Of a stretch of 33,950 bases of DNA, positions 33,941 through 33,950 are shown in pieces. Each line of letters begins with the position of its first letter. Positions within the stretch are counted from its first letter, which is position 1. Made by a program: the position numbers and the translations under genes. The DNA is from Mycobacterium palustre (GTDB taxonomy: Bacteria > Actinomycetota > Actinomycetes > Mycobacteriales > Mycobacteriaceae), in NCBI RefSeq assembly GCF_002101785.1, contig NZ_LQPJ01000089.1, positions 1 to 33,950 of the forward strand, written 5' to 3'. A model generated the notes under the pieces. It had not been told where the DNA came from. It made no database searches and saw nothing but the letters and a program-made list of their open reading frames with translations.

Positions 33941-33950
33941 GTGAGTCTCT
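33941..33950 (+). CDS. Probable first codons of the divergent LysR target gene (cut by window)
   Basis: GTG-AGT-CTC at 33941 is preceded by AAGAGGG at 33927-33933, good ribosome spacing. In the 257 bases between the LysR operator and this start, a perfect ACCGGC-AACA-GCCGGT hairpin (about 33835-33850) and a short frame MRTVTSEDVLAMPGR with stop (33784-33831) might form a leader. The gene itself is out of view; a formate dehydrogenase subunit would be one guess from LysR context. Confidence 0.3.

Overview
The window looks like chromosomal DNA of a slow-growing Mycobacterium, most likely close to the M. avium complex. The reasons are the high GC, the frequent GTG starts, a mycolic acid cyclopropane synthase-type methyltransferase, a small secreted CBM2 protein resembling M. 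tuberculosis Rv1987, and several mycobacterial small membrane or secreted proteins. Species placement is inference; no search could be run.

Layout. 1-7 kb (+): the tail of an unknown gene, a mycolic acid methyltransferase, glucose-6-phosphate dehydrogenase (zwf) and a giant HrpA-type DEAH RNA helicase. 7-12 kb: a membrane-anchored unknown protein, a multi-pass patatin-like protein (-), a translationally coupled pair of small unknown genes (-) and a 154-aa unknown gene (-). Three of these transcription units carry the same palindromic element upstream in the same orientation, which suggests an uncharacterised small regulon. 12-15 kb: an M42-type peptidase and a CitE-like CoA ester lyase two bases apart (+), then a DUF899 thioredoxin-like protein (-). 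15-18 kb (-): a large LuxR/LAL ATP-binding regulator with a small DUF4242-like gene behind it.

18.4-21.5 kb is one minus-strand operon: NAD(P)-binding DHDPR-like dehydrogenase, TetR regulator, a broken SnoaL-like gene, and an FAD-dependent oxidoreductase whose 5' end is fused to the SnoaL remnant. A canonical promoter with a palindromic operator lies at its head. 21.7-24.5 kb: a secreted protein with WWD/Cys repeats, a two-helix membrane peptide, a DUF167 protein, then cspA and a RhlE-like DEAD-box helicase (-), a cold-adaptation pair with good terminators. 24.8-28.3 kb: a 47-aa protein, a secreted FKBP-type isomerase, a serine hydrolase, and an ATP-grasp ligase gene split by one in-frame TGA.

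From about 28.4 kb the sequence is accessory in character: a palindrome-rich intergenic region, the CBM2 protein, a frameshifted MarR regulator gene, a medium-chain oxidoreductase, a DUF1345 membrane protein, and a mosaic of gene fragments (unidentified C-terminus, DUF6933 piece, IS256-type transposase piece). It ends with an OxyS/CbbR-like LysR gene, a T-N11-A operator and the probable first codons of a divergent target gene.

Candidates for something undescribed are the three-site palindrome regulon (6.8-12.05 kb) and its 107-aa/38-aa coupled gene pair. Gene decay is concentrated in four places: SnoaL, ATP-grasp, MarR and the 32-kb mosaic.
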